This document shows, in pieces, positions 23,421-33,774 of a stretch of 64,000 nt of DNA; position 1 is the first letter of the stretch, and each line of letters starts with the position of its first letter. The notes beneath the pieces are model-generated. The model had not been told where the DNA came from. It was given only the letters and a program-made list of their open reading frames with translations, and did no database searches. A program made the position numbers and the translations under genes. The stretch is taken from contig NC_065570.1 of NCBI RefSeq assembly GCF_937616625.2, positions 25,444,046-25,508,045 of the forward strand. Direction: 5' to 3'. Source of the DNA: Mercurialis annua. Taxonomy: Eukaryota; Streptophyta; Magnoliopsida; Malpighiales; Euphorbiaceae.

Positions 23421-23439
23421 CCTATTGACACCCAATAGG
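23421..23439 (-). other. Conserved LTR hairpin (nested solo LTR)
   Basis: CCTATTG (23421-23427) pairs with CAATAGG (23433-23439) around a 5-base loop. It is followed by GTAG, as in the other solo LTR. Confidence 0.72.
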
Positions 23440-24142
23440 TAGTTGGTCTCTTCGGACCGCACATAGACACTTATCTCCAAAATAACGAATACAACAACAT
23501 TCATATAATCAAATCTATCAAACAAAACAGCTTATACGAGCAAATCATATAGACACGAGATATTTAATAACAATACTCATAATATAAGAAAATAACTTTT
23601 ATACTAATAATACACGAAAGTAAATTTGCCACTCACAGTGACCGCTATCCAAAACTGCATTATTATAATCCCGCAAGCGTAAGCTCCATGCATTGTCCAA
23701 TCACGTAACCACTCCGGCCCAATGGCTTGGTAGCTCGTCGATACGTCAGTTACTTAGTCGAGTTACCTGTTCGTTTAATCCATAAACGTAGGCTCAATAT
23801 CAAAACCCTAAGTTATAAACTTAGATTAATATAATCGTAGTTCAAATACGACTTTTAACCTTAATCGTATTCTAATACTTAGTCGAGATACTTGTTATAT
23901 CTCTTAATCGTATTCCAATACGTATGATACCTTCAAACTTTAGGGTTTAGTTTCATTCCGATGAAGTTTCAAGTAGTTTTCAGGACAATGCGCAGGTGCT
24001 GCCTGCGCACTGACACTGTTTAGTAAAACGACGATCTCTCCCAATTGAACCGTTGGATCGAGATAAAATTGGATAGAGGCGTTCCTAAGAGGCAAATCTA
24101 TAAACTGACCGTAGGGTTTCTGAATCTGGCAACATTTGGGTA

Positions 24143-24231
24143 GTGTGCGAACGCACACAATGAGTGTGCGAACGCACACCCCAAAATTCAAGGAGTGTGC
24201 GATCGCACACTCAATGTGTGCGAACGCACAC
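24143..24231. repeat. Four helically spaced palindromes in the nested solo LTR
   Basis: GTGTGCGAACGCACAC at 24143-24158, 24164-24179 and 24216-24231, and the perfect palindrome GTGTGCGATCGCACAC at 24195-24210. Starts are 21, 31 and 21 bp apart, that is two, three and two turns of DNA. They lie about 400 bp downstream of the TATA stretch in element sense. Confidence 0.9.
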
Positions 24232-24610
24232 CCTTGACAGCCCCCGGAAAAGTCATTTTCCGGGCGCTGCGCCGCTTTCCGACACTCCCGACATGCTTAC
24301 GCTTCATTTTAACACATAATCCAATCTATATCTCACCAAAAACGAGTATAGAAACGCGATTACAATTCGTTTAATTCGTTTAAACAAAATAATCCTAATT
24401 TACTAATTCTCACAATAAAAACGTCAAGCTTACCTCGATTTAAAGCTTAACGATGATAGAGAGTCGAATTCTGGACGAATCGATATAAAGAACTCGTGAT
24501 TTGGACGAGAAACGGCGAAACCGCGACGGATCGAAAGGGATCGTCAAATCCCTCTGTAACCTTCCTTCTCCCTCTTCTGATCCTTTCTTTTCCTTATTCT
24601 TAAGGAATGA

Positions 24611-24624
24611 ATATATATATATAT
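24611..24624 (-). promoter_or_regulatory. Probable LTR TATA box (nested solo LTR)
   Basis: Fourteen bases of alternating AT, about 610 bp inside the U3 end of the LTR. Transcription would run leftward. Confidence 0.55.
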
Positions 24625-25237
24625 GATGGTTAATTGTCCCTTTTAATCCCTCATTTATTTAACTTAAACCAATTCTCTTTTAAACTTTCTAATTTAACCA
24701 AACGGTTAAATTATTCTTTTAACTCAATTACTTACGTATTATTTATATCCAAATAAATAATACTAATCTATAATTATTATTTCCCGTCAATAATCTTTTA
24801 ATTACTATTATCGAGATTTATTTGGCTAATTTACATTTTGGCCCTTGAACTTTTCAAAAGTTACAATTTAGCCCAAAACGTATCCGCGTCCAAATTTTAA
24901 AAGGTCTCTGATTGACCCGAAACTTTTACCACATATACTATAAAACATTTCGCGGACCTTGGCGAAATAATTTCCATTTTAAGTCATAGTGGCTAAATTA
25001 CCACTTTAGTCCCTGTACCTCATTTCGAGCTTTTCTTGACATTTTTCTTTTCTAATTTCAATTCCAACTTTAGAACTGAAATGTAATGTTAAGTCTTTGC
25101 TATAATCTCTTTCAAAGCCGATCTACTAAAACTTATTTATCTTATTTTTATCGGAAGACTTTCCGTTATCGTCACTCTGGCGACTCAAAACTGGACACGT
25201 GGTCCAATTAAATACTTAAATATTTTGGGGTATTACA

Positions 25238-25573
25238 ATACTGGTCATCTGTTCTGACCATTCCGCTCCAAGATTGTAACATGTTTCCAACATAGGGACA
25301 TCTCACATGCTCCATCAGTTGAAACATGTCTCGAACACAAGAACAACTCATGTGTTCCTGATCAAAACATCAATACATACTACACACATGTATAGTTGTT
25401 ATCTATAGCTGAATGTATTCAATAACTGACAACTGATCAAGACATGACTTAAATCCTATGTTGCTACAATAGTTCACTAGGAATTCTTATGACTTCTAGT
25501 ACCTCTACTTAACATATATCAGCAACATTACTTCGGACATTCAATTCCTAAAACATTGCTCTGATACCACCTT
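25238..25573 (-). other. Retrotransposon leader, PBS-proximal part
   Basis: This begins with ATACT, the right copy of the nested LTR's duplication. From 25273 it matches the extra leader copy at 15431-15731. I see no coding sequence here. Confidence 0.8.
25558..25569 (-). other. Primer-binding site for initiator-Met tRNA
   Basis: On the minus strand it reads TGGTATCAGAGC, the standard complement of the 3' end of plant initiator tRNA-Met. It is separated from the 5' LTR by 4 bases (25570-25573). It fixes 25574-28580 as the 5' LTR. Confidence 0.95.
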
Positions 25574-26736
25574 TGTCTCGACCCGATTTCTCCCTCGAAA
25601 CTCGAGCCGAGACCGACGCTAGGGAATGGGAATGGTTTTTTCGAAACCCGTAGCAAGCCTAAAATCTCTATAAATTTTTCGCCACCTAAATATAAATCTA
25701 AATCGTACCTCGCGTACGAATCGTTTTCAGAAAACACCGTTAAAACATTTTTTCGTTTAGAGGGGAAAAACACATTCTGAAAAAATATTCATATAAGCAA
25801 AATCGCGTTTTCATAAATGCTTGTTGAATAACCCTAGTTATTCTGACCCACGCGCATTTCTGAAAACCGGTGCGGTGGTACAGGGACCTAGCTCACGTGC
25901 CTTGCCTCGCAGGCAGCCCTGCTTCAAACCACGCACCCGAACAATATGTTTAATAAAATATATCGAACACTTTCCTTTTCAAAGCGTTATATCAAACATA
26001 TTTAAAAACATGCACAGCAGGCACACAAACGTAAGGCCAGCTAAACTAGACACAGTGTCTTTGCAGACCAAAGACACGAAGCTAGGCCCACCCGTAGGGG
26101 ACACCATAAAACACCATATGCCTATTAAGTAGCCACTTATTAGAGCTAGACAAAGTCATGTTCCTATCAGAGTATATACACAGAGGAACCATGACGTGGC
26201 CACAGGCATAGCACATCTATATACACTATTGCAGCATCTAAAAGTTTAAGGTGTTATTTACATAACAACAAGATAAGCTTCCCTGATGGAAAAGGGTGAA
26301 AGCTCGACCAGACCCGGTAGCTAGGTACCTGAAAATGATAAACAACAACGGGGTCAGAAATATAAATATTTCTGAGTGAGTAGATAGGTTTACAGTTAAA
26401 TAACAAAATCGCATATAGACAAAATATCGGTATATAAAAATATTACCAGTCCTCGATCCAACTGAAACCCTAGTCCTGATTACGTTATAATGCTACCATA
26501 TATATAATGCATATGCACAACTCTTGTTTAATACAGGAAGACCTGTATACTTATGTATCACAGCCATCTTGACTCTGTATAGGGTTGCTGGGCCGGAACT
26601 TAAATCACTGCCACCTCAGGACTACCCAATAGGTTTAAGCCGCTTTGCAAGTATCTGGCTTAAAACCTAATCTCAATATGTATGCTTATAATATTTACCT
26701 CTCATCTAGTTCATTAACACCGAGGATCACACAGTC

Positions 26737-26753
26737 CTATTGTTGCCCAATAG
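26737..26753 (-). other. Conserved LTR hairpin (right LTR copy)
   Basis: CTATTG at 26737-26742 pairs with CAATAG at 26748-26753; the loop is TTGCC. It is the same as in the left LTR. Confidence 0.7.
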
Positions 26754-27520
26754 ATAGCTCGTTTCAGTGGATCTTCCTTGGCTAAGTTTCATACTTAGTG
26801 CGATTTATAGATTTAAAAACAATTGAATACTAATATTCAAAAGTAAACAAATGAACTCACAAACACCGCAAGGTCTGGAACTTAATCCTGTGGTTGTGGT
26901 CAGACTGCTAGCTAGCTGGTCGGACTAAACACACAAAGCAAACAGGATAAAATACATCAATATATGTTTCCTATAAAATTTCTAGGTTCATAAACCCAGT
27001 TCTGGGTCAAACATTTAATCATTTAAACAAATAGCATTTATGGTCTCTTTTCTTTTAAAAAACCATATTATAAATTCTCGTTTTGAGAAAACGTTCTAAC
27101 TTCTCTCTAGAAGTTATTTTAGGTATCGCAATACCTAAAGAAAACCATTTACAGTATAGACCTAATTGTCAAAACAATTCTCGGTCATATACTAAGTATT
27201 TAGCAAAACCGATTGCTAAATTTTTAAAACCGTTTAAAAGTTGACTTTAACTCTTTTAAAGTCCATTATAAACGTTTAACTTTACTTTTAAAATCTCCTT
27301 TTAAAAGTCTTTAGTTTTAGGTTATAAAACCTTTTCACTTTCTTCTAACACAAGTTTTTGTTTTAAAATATCTAAGTTTGGTTTAAAAACATTTATTAAA
27401 AATGTTTTAGGTTCGGTCGGAAAACACTTCGGGTTATTAGGCGAAAGCACGTCGGAATCGCCCCCAGGAAAGTACCCCAAAAGACCGGAGAAAACGAACC
27501 CCGACTGCCCGACGTGGCAG

Positions 27521-27663
27521 CTGTTTGCCCGCACAGAAGCACTGTGCGGACGCACAGGTGTAGCTGTGCGTCCGCAGAGCTGATGTTGTGCGCCCGCACA
27601 CACTATGCTGTGCGGTCGCACAGCGCGCTGTGCTTGCGCACAGCGGGCTGTGCAATCGCACAG
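27521..27663. repeat. Seven palindromes ~21 bp apart in the right LTR
   Basis: Imperfect palindromes of the form CTGTGCGNNCGCACAG start at 27521, 27542, 27564, 27586, 27608, 27628 and 27648, so steps are 21, 22, 22, 22, 20 and 20 bp. In element sense the cluster lies about 360-500 bp downstream of the TATA stretch. Copies at 27542 and 27608 are the closest to perfect. Confidence 0.9.
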
Positions 27664-28019
27664 CACCATAATTTCAATTCCGGGACCTCCCGTCCTGTTT
27701 AATCTGTCCAAAAATACTATTCTAGTGTCCACAATCACGTATACACAATTCAAAATCAATACGGACGTTTAAAACGATAATTCGATACGGTAACCGTTTA
27801 TAAACGAGTTTATATTCGAAATAAATCGAAATAAACGTTTAATACGGATATAATACCTTGATTACGTGAGTAATCGTTGAAGAAATGAGGTTAGAATCGA
27901 GAAACGGATCGAACGGTATCGAAACCTAATCCCCGCCGCATGTCTAGAGCCTTCTGCTCTTATTTCCTTTTCAAAAGGAAAGAAAATGGCTTCTGAGCTA
28001 AAATTTGTTAACCTAATGC

Positions 28020-28031
28020 TATATATATATT
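28020..28031 (-). promoter_or_regulatory. Probable LTR TATA box (right, 5' LTR)
   Basis: Alternating TA about 550 bp from the U3 end at 28580. As this is the 5' LTR, it would drive the element's transcript leftward. Confidence 0.6.
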
Positions 28032-30267
28032 ATTGGTTAAAGTGCATTTTAGTACTAGCTCAATCATGCACTTTAAACCAACTTCTAAACTAGTCGTCCG
28101 TAGCCTAAACGGAAACGACTTCCAAATTTTATGAAATTTTTTACCAAAAATCAAATAAAATATAACAAGAATAAAAATACAATTTTTATTCCCATATGAC
28201 TTATATTTTATTCTTAATAAATCATTTTCGATTTATTATGTTCCCATTGACTGCGCTCGATAAAATTTCTGCTTCCAAAATTTATCAAATTTTCACGATA
28301 ACCTTTTTAAAATATTTCGCGAATATTAGTACCAAAAATATTCGCTAGGGACTTATGAATTATTCTGCACCAAATTCATAAATCCATATTGTCACCGTTA
28401 ATTATATAACTAATCAAATTGAAATCCTAAAAATTTAAATTTTCAATCCTATAACCATAATAAAAATTTAGGGACACTTGTAAATTAAATTTATCTTTAA
28501 ATTTAATTTACCTACTCCCGTCTAATAAAATATTAGACACGTGGCTATATTTTAACTCTTAAATTTTCCGGGTTATTACAGAAACAAATCCAAACGTTTC
28601 ACATTTTTAGCGATTTAAGCCAAACGTTTCGCCTTTTTAGCGATATAAGCCAAACGTTTACAAACGTTACGAAACAAATCCAAACATTTCTCCTTTTTAT
28701 CGATTTAAGCAAAACATTTACAAACATAACGAAACAAAACCAAGCGTTTCACCTTTTTAGCAATTTAAGCCAAACGTTTACAAATGTTATGAAATAAATC
28801 CAAACGTTTCACCTTTTTAACGATATAAGCCAAATGTTTACAAACGTATGAAAAAAATCCAAACGTTTTACCTTTTTAGCAATTTAAGCCAAAGGTTTAC
28901 AAACATTACAAATCAAAACCAAGCGTTTCACTTTATTAGCAATTTAAGCCAAACGTTTACAAACCTTACGAAACAAATCCAAGCGTTTCACCTTTTTAGC
29001 AGTTTAAGCCAAACGTTTACAAACGTTGCGAAACAAATCCAAGCGTTTAACCTTTTTAGAAATTTAAGCCAAACGTTTATAAACGCTACGAAGTAAATCC
29101 AAACATTTCACCTTTTTAGCGATTTAAGCCAAATGTTTACAAACATTACGAAATAAAACCAAGCGTTTCACCTTTTTAACAATTTTAAACCAAACGTTTA
29201 CAAACATTACGAAATAAAACCAAGCGTTTCACCTTTTTAGCAATTTAAGCCAAACGTTTACAAATGTTACGAAACAAAACCAAGCGTTTCACCTTTTTAG
29301 CAATTTAAGGCAAACGTTTACAAACGTTACGAAACAAATCCAAATTTTTTTAGCGATTTAAGCGAAATGTTTGCAAACATTACGAAATAAAACCAAACGT
29401 TTAAAACGTTACCAAAAAAATCCAAACGTTTTGCATTTTTAGCGATTTAAGCCAAACGTTTACAAACATTACGAAACAAAACCAAGCATTTCACCTGTTT
29501 AGCAATTTAAGCTAGAAACAAATCCAAGCGTTTCACCTTTTTAGCAATTTAAGACAAACGTTTACAAACGTTACGAAATAAATCCAAACGTTTCATTTTT
29601 TTAACGATTTAAGCCAAACGTTTAAGAACGTATGAAACAAATTCAAACGTTTCACCTTTTTAGCGATTGAAGCCAAACGTTTACAAACATTACGAAACAA
29701 AACCAAGCGTTTCACTTTTTTAGCAATTTAAGCCAAACGTTTACAAACGTTACGAAAGGGTTTCACCTTTTTTTAGCAATTTAAGCCAAACGTTAACAAA
29801 CGTTATGACGTTTAACCTTTTTAACAATTTAAGCCAAAAGATTATAAACGTTACGAAATAAATCCAAACGTTTCACCTTTTTAGCGATTTAAGCCTAACG
29901 TTTACAAACGTACAAAACAAATCCAAGCGTTTCACCTTTTTAGCGATTTAAGCCAAACGTTTACAAAGGTTACGAAACAAATCCAAATGTTTCACCTTTT
30001 TAGCGATTTAAGCCAAACGTTTACAAAGGTTACGAAACAAATCAAAGCGTTTCACCTTTTTAACAATTTAAGCCAAACGTTTATAAATGCTACAAAAAAA
30101 TCCAAACGTTTCGCCTTATTAGCGATATAAGCCGAATGTTTACAAACGATACGAAACAAATCCATACATTTCACCTTTTTAGCAATTTAAGACAAACGTT
30201 ACCAAACAAATCCAAACGTTTCACCTTTTGGCGATTTAAGCCAAACGTTTACAAACGTACGAAACAA

Positions 30268-30627
30268 ATTCAAACATTTCACCTTTTTAGCGATTTAAGC
30301 CAAACGTTTACAAACGTTACGAAACATATCCAAATGTTTCACCTTTTTAGCAATTATAGCCAAACTTTTATAAACGTTACGAAACAAATCCAAGCGTTTC
30401 ACCATTTAAGCAATTTAGGCGAAACTCTTACAAACGTTACGAAACAAATCCAAACATTTCACCTTTTTAGCGATTTAAGCCAAACGTTTACAAACGTTAC
30501 GAAACATATCCAAATGTTTCACCTTTTTAGCAATTATAGCCAAACTTTTATAAACGTTACGAAACAAATCCAAGCGTTTCACCATTTCAGCAATTTAGGC
30601 GAAACTTTTACAAACGTTACGAAACAA
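30268..30627 (+). repeat. 180-bp (three-monomer) tandem duplication
   Basis: A block with the unusual monomers GCAATTATAGCC and CACCATTTAAGC/CACCATTTCAGC occurs twice in a row, exactly 180 bp apart, with only a few differences. It is a recent duplication of three monomers. Confidence 0.88.
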
Positions 30628-31070
30628 ATCCAACTGTTTCAGCTCTATAGCAATTTAAGCCAAATGTTGTAAACGTTATGAAACTAATTCAAACGTTTCA
30701 CCTTTTTAGCGATTTAAGCCAAACATTTACAAACATTACGAAATAAATCCAAATTGTTTCAACTTTTTTGCGATATAAGCCAAACGTTTACAAATGTTGC
30801 GAAACAAATCCAAACGTTTCACCTTTTTCACGATTAAAGCCAAACATTTACAAACATTACGAAACAAAACCAAACGTTACAAAACGAATCCAAACGTTTC
30901 GCATTTTTAGCGATTTAAGCCAAACGTTTACAGCCATTACGAAACAAAACCAAGCGTTTCACCCTTTTAGCAATTTAAGCCAAATGTTTACAAACGTTAC
31001 GAAAAAAATCCAAACTATTCACCTTTTTAGCAATTTAAGCGAAACCTTTACAAACGTTATGAAACAAATC

Positions 31071-31075
31071 CAAAC
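31071..31075. other. Target-site duplication of the satellite solo LTR, left copy (altered)
   Basis: CAAAC before the LTR and CAAGT after it (33775-33779). Uninterrupted copies of this place read CAAGC (for example 46637-46641), so each side carries one substitution. Confidence 0.75.
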
Positions 31076-31672
31076 TGTCACGACCCATTTTCATGAATCG
31101 CGACCGGCGCTAGGGTATGGGTATGGTTGTACCAAAACCCGTAACTAGCCTTGCGGATAACCAACAAATACATAAACCTGCAAGAAAACCAATGCTCGGG
31201 GGCAACCGAGACTTCAGCCTAAATCTAGCAGTTATAATATTCAATAATTAATATAGCATGCTTATCCACTTCTGAGTCTAAAAATATGCATGACATAAAT
31301 AATCCGAAATAATTATATAACATGCCAGAGCAATATAACTAGTCAGACCAATCCGACAAACAACTGTAATAATAATAAAGACGTCTAGTCAACTACTGCG
31401 GTCTAAGAATAAAACAGTTTTACAGTTTATTAAAATAAAAGGAACCTCCGAGGAAAAGTAATTGCGGAGATCACCAGACTCTCTCAGATCATAACCCTGG
31501 GGAAAATTGGGAAAACAACGGGGTCAGATATACTGATATGAGTTCATACCACTATTTACATTTATCAAGTGGAAAACCTTTAAAACCGTTTAAAACATTT
31601 AATATAAACATTACGTATAATAGTTGGAACCCTAATCCACAATACTAAATATAACCATAATCCGATAGGCCT

Positions 31673-31797
31673 GGTCCCGAGAGCTGAGCTACACCGAGTT
31701 ACCACCGACCATTCTTAATCCATAACCAGAGTCCCGAGAGCTGAGCTACACCGAGTTACTCTACTGGTCCCGAGAGCTATGCTCACACCGAGTTACC
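31673..31797 (+). repeat. Three short direct repeats in the third-family LTR
   Basis: GTCCCGAGAGCTGAGCTACA occurs at about 31673 and 31731, and a variant (GTCCCGAGAGCTATGCTCAC) at about 31767. Each is followed by CCGAGTTAC. Confidence 0.85.
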
Positions 31798-31845
31798 ACC
31801 ACATATCACATACCTTATCTAGACCAATACCGGTGCGCACGCAGT

Positions 31846-31864
31846 CCTAATGATGCCCATTAGG
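31846..31864 (-). other. Conserved LTR hairpin (third-family LTR)
   Basis: CCTAATG (31846-31852) pairs with CATTAGG (31858-31864). Compared with the nested solo LTR, one base pair in the stem is swapped (T-A to A-T) on both sides, so pairing is kept. Confidence 0.75.
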
Positions 31865-33474
31865 TAGCATGTTCCAACTAGAAGCCATAATATAAAAACA
31901 GTTCGAAATATACGTACAGTATATATATTTAATATTAAAATAACAATTTACTTAATAAAGCGGTAAATAGTAAGTACAAACTCACTGCTTGCTAATCCAC
32001 GTGAAAACTCCTGGCAAGCAACCTAGACTTTGTTCGCCTCAAAAACACGAACAGTCGACGAGTCTAAATACAAATAAATAATTATTAAAACAACCCTAAC
32101 TCTAGAGAGTACTAGACACCACATAGGACTAGCACAAACAACAAGTCAAGGTAAAACCAACCAGAGTAAACACAATACTCAATTAATTAATAAACAACAC
32201 AAGTCAAGTCTATTGAGTTCCCGCTTTAAAATCCATTTCATAAAATACTTTTTAAAACAATTGTTAAATAATAAACCAAGTAATCTCCAAATAGTGGGTT
32301 AGCCGAGTTACTGATAACTACCAAGCTAACCTCACATGTCAGGTGACCCAAGTCTAACCCGACCCAATCATTTTATCAAAATATAAACCATAGTTTATAA
32401 TCCCAAGAATAATGATTTGATAAAATAATAAATTATAATTGAAAGCGGAACTCAATATCTTTAAACAAAAGTAACCATTAGTTACTAACAAAAACTTAAC
32501 CACAATAAAGTTTAAGTATGTCAAAACGTAACTTTATCCAAAATGGCACATCAAGCCAATATTTTCAAAACCCATAATTACCCAAGTAATTATGTGATTA
32601 AAGATTATAAAATAAAAATCGTATTCAGATTGAAATTATAAAAACCAATCCGATTAACATCAAAAAGAATATTATTTCCAAATTTAAACGATGCTAACAC
32701 TTAGCAAAAATTTGGCTAAACAAGCCAACAACATTACAAGCATGCTATAACACTTAAATGAATCTAATCAGGATTGCATAACACATTTAAATCATTTACT
32801 CAGAATGAACCAACAATCAAACCATATATCAATCGAATAACTATGGCATACATAACATAACTCGTGTACAAACAATCAAGAATCGATGGGCAACAATCTT
32901 GAACAATATCATCATGCCAAAGACATTACAAACAGCCCTAACATGTATTTCCAGCCACTATCAACATATTCAAACAGTAGGTAAGCAATGAAATAATCAT
33001 ACCAAGCAAGCTAGCACTTAACCTAGCAATTCAATTCATAATACACAAGGTAAAATCCAATACCAACACTCTAAACCAAAGCTAACTATACATAATCAGT
33101 TCTAAGCATGCCAAAACATTAAATCAAATCATCACAACACCCGAGGTATAGGTTTAACCTTAAAACACAAGATTCGGCACTTACCGACGAAGATAAGCGG
33201 ATAAAACATCACATGGATCCAAGAACGAGGCGAATTAGAATTGGTATGCTTAAGACTTCACACAACAATGGAAAACATGGATACATAAGCCCTAAAACGA
33301 ATTGAACAAAGGAAATGTGAACATACTAAGGATAGGGTATGCGGATCACTTACCGGAGTGCAACAAACAAAGAAATTGATGTACAAACTATCAAATCAGA
33401 GTGTTGTAATGTTAATGGGTCGGCTAGGGTTTTCACAAAATGAAATAAAAAGAGTTTGGTCGAATTATGGGGTC

Positions 33475-33482
33475 TATTTATA
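33475..33482 (-). promoter_or_regulatory. TATA box of the third-family LTR
   Basis: TATAAATA on the minus strand, about 290 bp from the U3 end at 33774. A G/C-rich block lies just upstream of it in element sense. Transcription would run leftward. Confidence 0.75.
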
Positions 33483-33504
33483 GACCCCACGCAAAATCAG
33501 CAGT

Positions 33505-33612
33505 GGGGCGCGATGACAGGCGCGACGGGCCATCGCGCCCTGCCACAATTTTCAAAGAGGGCGCGACGCGAGGCGCGCAAGCCCTGTCGCGCCTTCCGTC
33601 GCGCCCTGCAGG
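33505..33612. repeat. G/C-rich block with GGCGCGAC words upstream of the LTR TATA box
   Basis: GGCGCGAC or its complement GTCGCGCC, with close variants, occurs about seven times in 108 bp, in both directions. It stands out in an otherwise A/T-rich LTR and lies where promoter elements are expected. Confidence 0.8.
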
Positions 33613-33774
33613 CCAAAAAGAAGAAGGGTCCGAAATGGGCCCCGAGCCCGGCGATGATGGGCATCCGAATCTAATCTTCAAAACAAAAACTAATCGAACC
33701 CATACACGCAAGATACGAACGACGAAATGATCAAACACTAACGGAAACACGATTGGAAAACACGGGGTATTACA

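Larger units (their letters stand above)
22681..25237 (-). mobile_element. Nested solo LTR of a second Ty3/gypsy family (2,557 bp)
   Basis: The piece starts TGTCACGACCC, ends GGGGTATTACA and is flanked by perfect ATACT repeats, with no internal region. It is what remains after the two LTRs of a full element recombined. In element sense (leftward) it has a TATA stretch at 24611-24624, four palindromes at 24143-24231, a hairpin at 23421-23439 and the shared GACCGGCGCTAGGG block near its end. Outside these shared parts it looks unlike the 3-kb LTRs around it, so it is a separate family. The frame at 23940-24191 runs through the palindromes and is not a gene. Confidence 0.95.
15431..28580 (-). 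mobile_element. Truncated tandem Ty3/gypsy LTR retrotransposon with nested solo LTR
   Basis: This 13.15-kb insertion reads on the minus strand: 5' LTR 25574-28580, primer-binding site, leader, gag relic, ~2.9 kb without recognisable genes, polypurine tract, 3' LTR 15732-18736. A further 301 bp left of the 3' LTR repeats the leader and PBS, so the left LTR also served as the 5' LTR of a second unit that is now missing. No protease, reverse transcriptase, RNase H or integrase frame is visible. This resembles the gag-only non-autonomous elements called TR-GAG. The iMet PBS, long LTRs and the sequence before the polypurine tract suggest a chromovirus of the Tekay/Del kind, by inference. The right edge is an intact LTR end next to GAAAC; the matching left duplication is absent. 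Confidence 0.88.
25574..28580 (-). mobile_element. Retrotransposon 5' LTR (right copy, 3,007 bp)
   Basis: Nearly the same sequence as 15732-18736, with the + strand start TGTCTCGACCC (one change from TGTCACGACCC) and end GGGTTATTACA. It carries the TATA stretch at 28020-28031, seven palindromes at 27521-27663 and the hairpin at 26737-26753. It meets the satellite directly at 28581. Short open frames in it (27322-27759 and 27514-27702, among others) run through the palindromes. Confidence 0.94.
28581..31075 (+). repeat. 60-bp satellite, forward orientation, between retroelements
   Basis: About 41 forward monomers beginning GAAACAAATCC right at the LTR end. Many match monomers near 42.0-43.5 kb in order, for example CGTTTCGCCTTTTTAGCGAT at about 28626 and 42047. 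It contains a recent 180-bp duplication (30268-30627) and one copy of the landmark CAACTTTTTTGCGATATAAG (about 30760). Confidence 0.95.
31076..33774 (-). mobile_element. Solo LTR of a third Ty3/gypsy family in the satellite (2,699 bp)
   Basis: It starts TGTCACGACCC and ends GGGGTATTACA, with satellite of matching phase on both sides and no internal region. In element sense (leftward) it has a strong TATA box (33475-33482) close to a G/C-rich block, a long transcribed part, the hairpin at 31846-31864 and the shared CGACCGGCGCTAGGG block at its end. Most of its sequence differs from the other two LTR families. The frames at 33456-33777 in both directions are by-products of the G/C-rich block. 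Confidence 0.95.

Noticed and set aside
27322..27759. A 145-codon minus-strand frame in the right LTR
   Set aside because: It passes through the palindrome cluster and its composition reflects those repeats. The left LTR does not keep the same length.
15732..28580. A simple segmental duplication rather than an LTR pair
   Set aside because: TG...CA ends, an initiator-Met primer site beside one copy, a polypurine tract beside the other and a gag frame between them fix these as LTRs.
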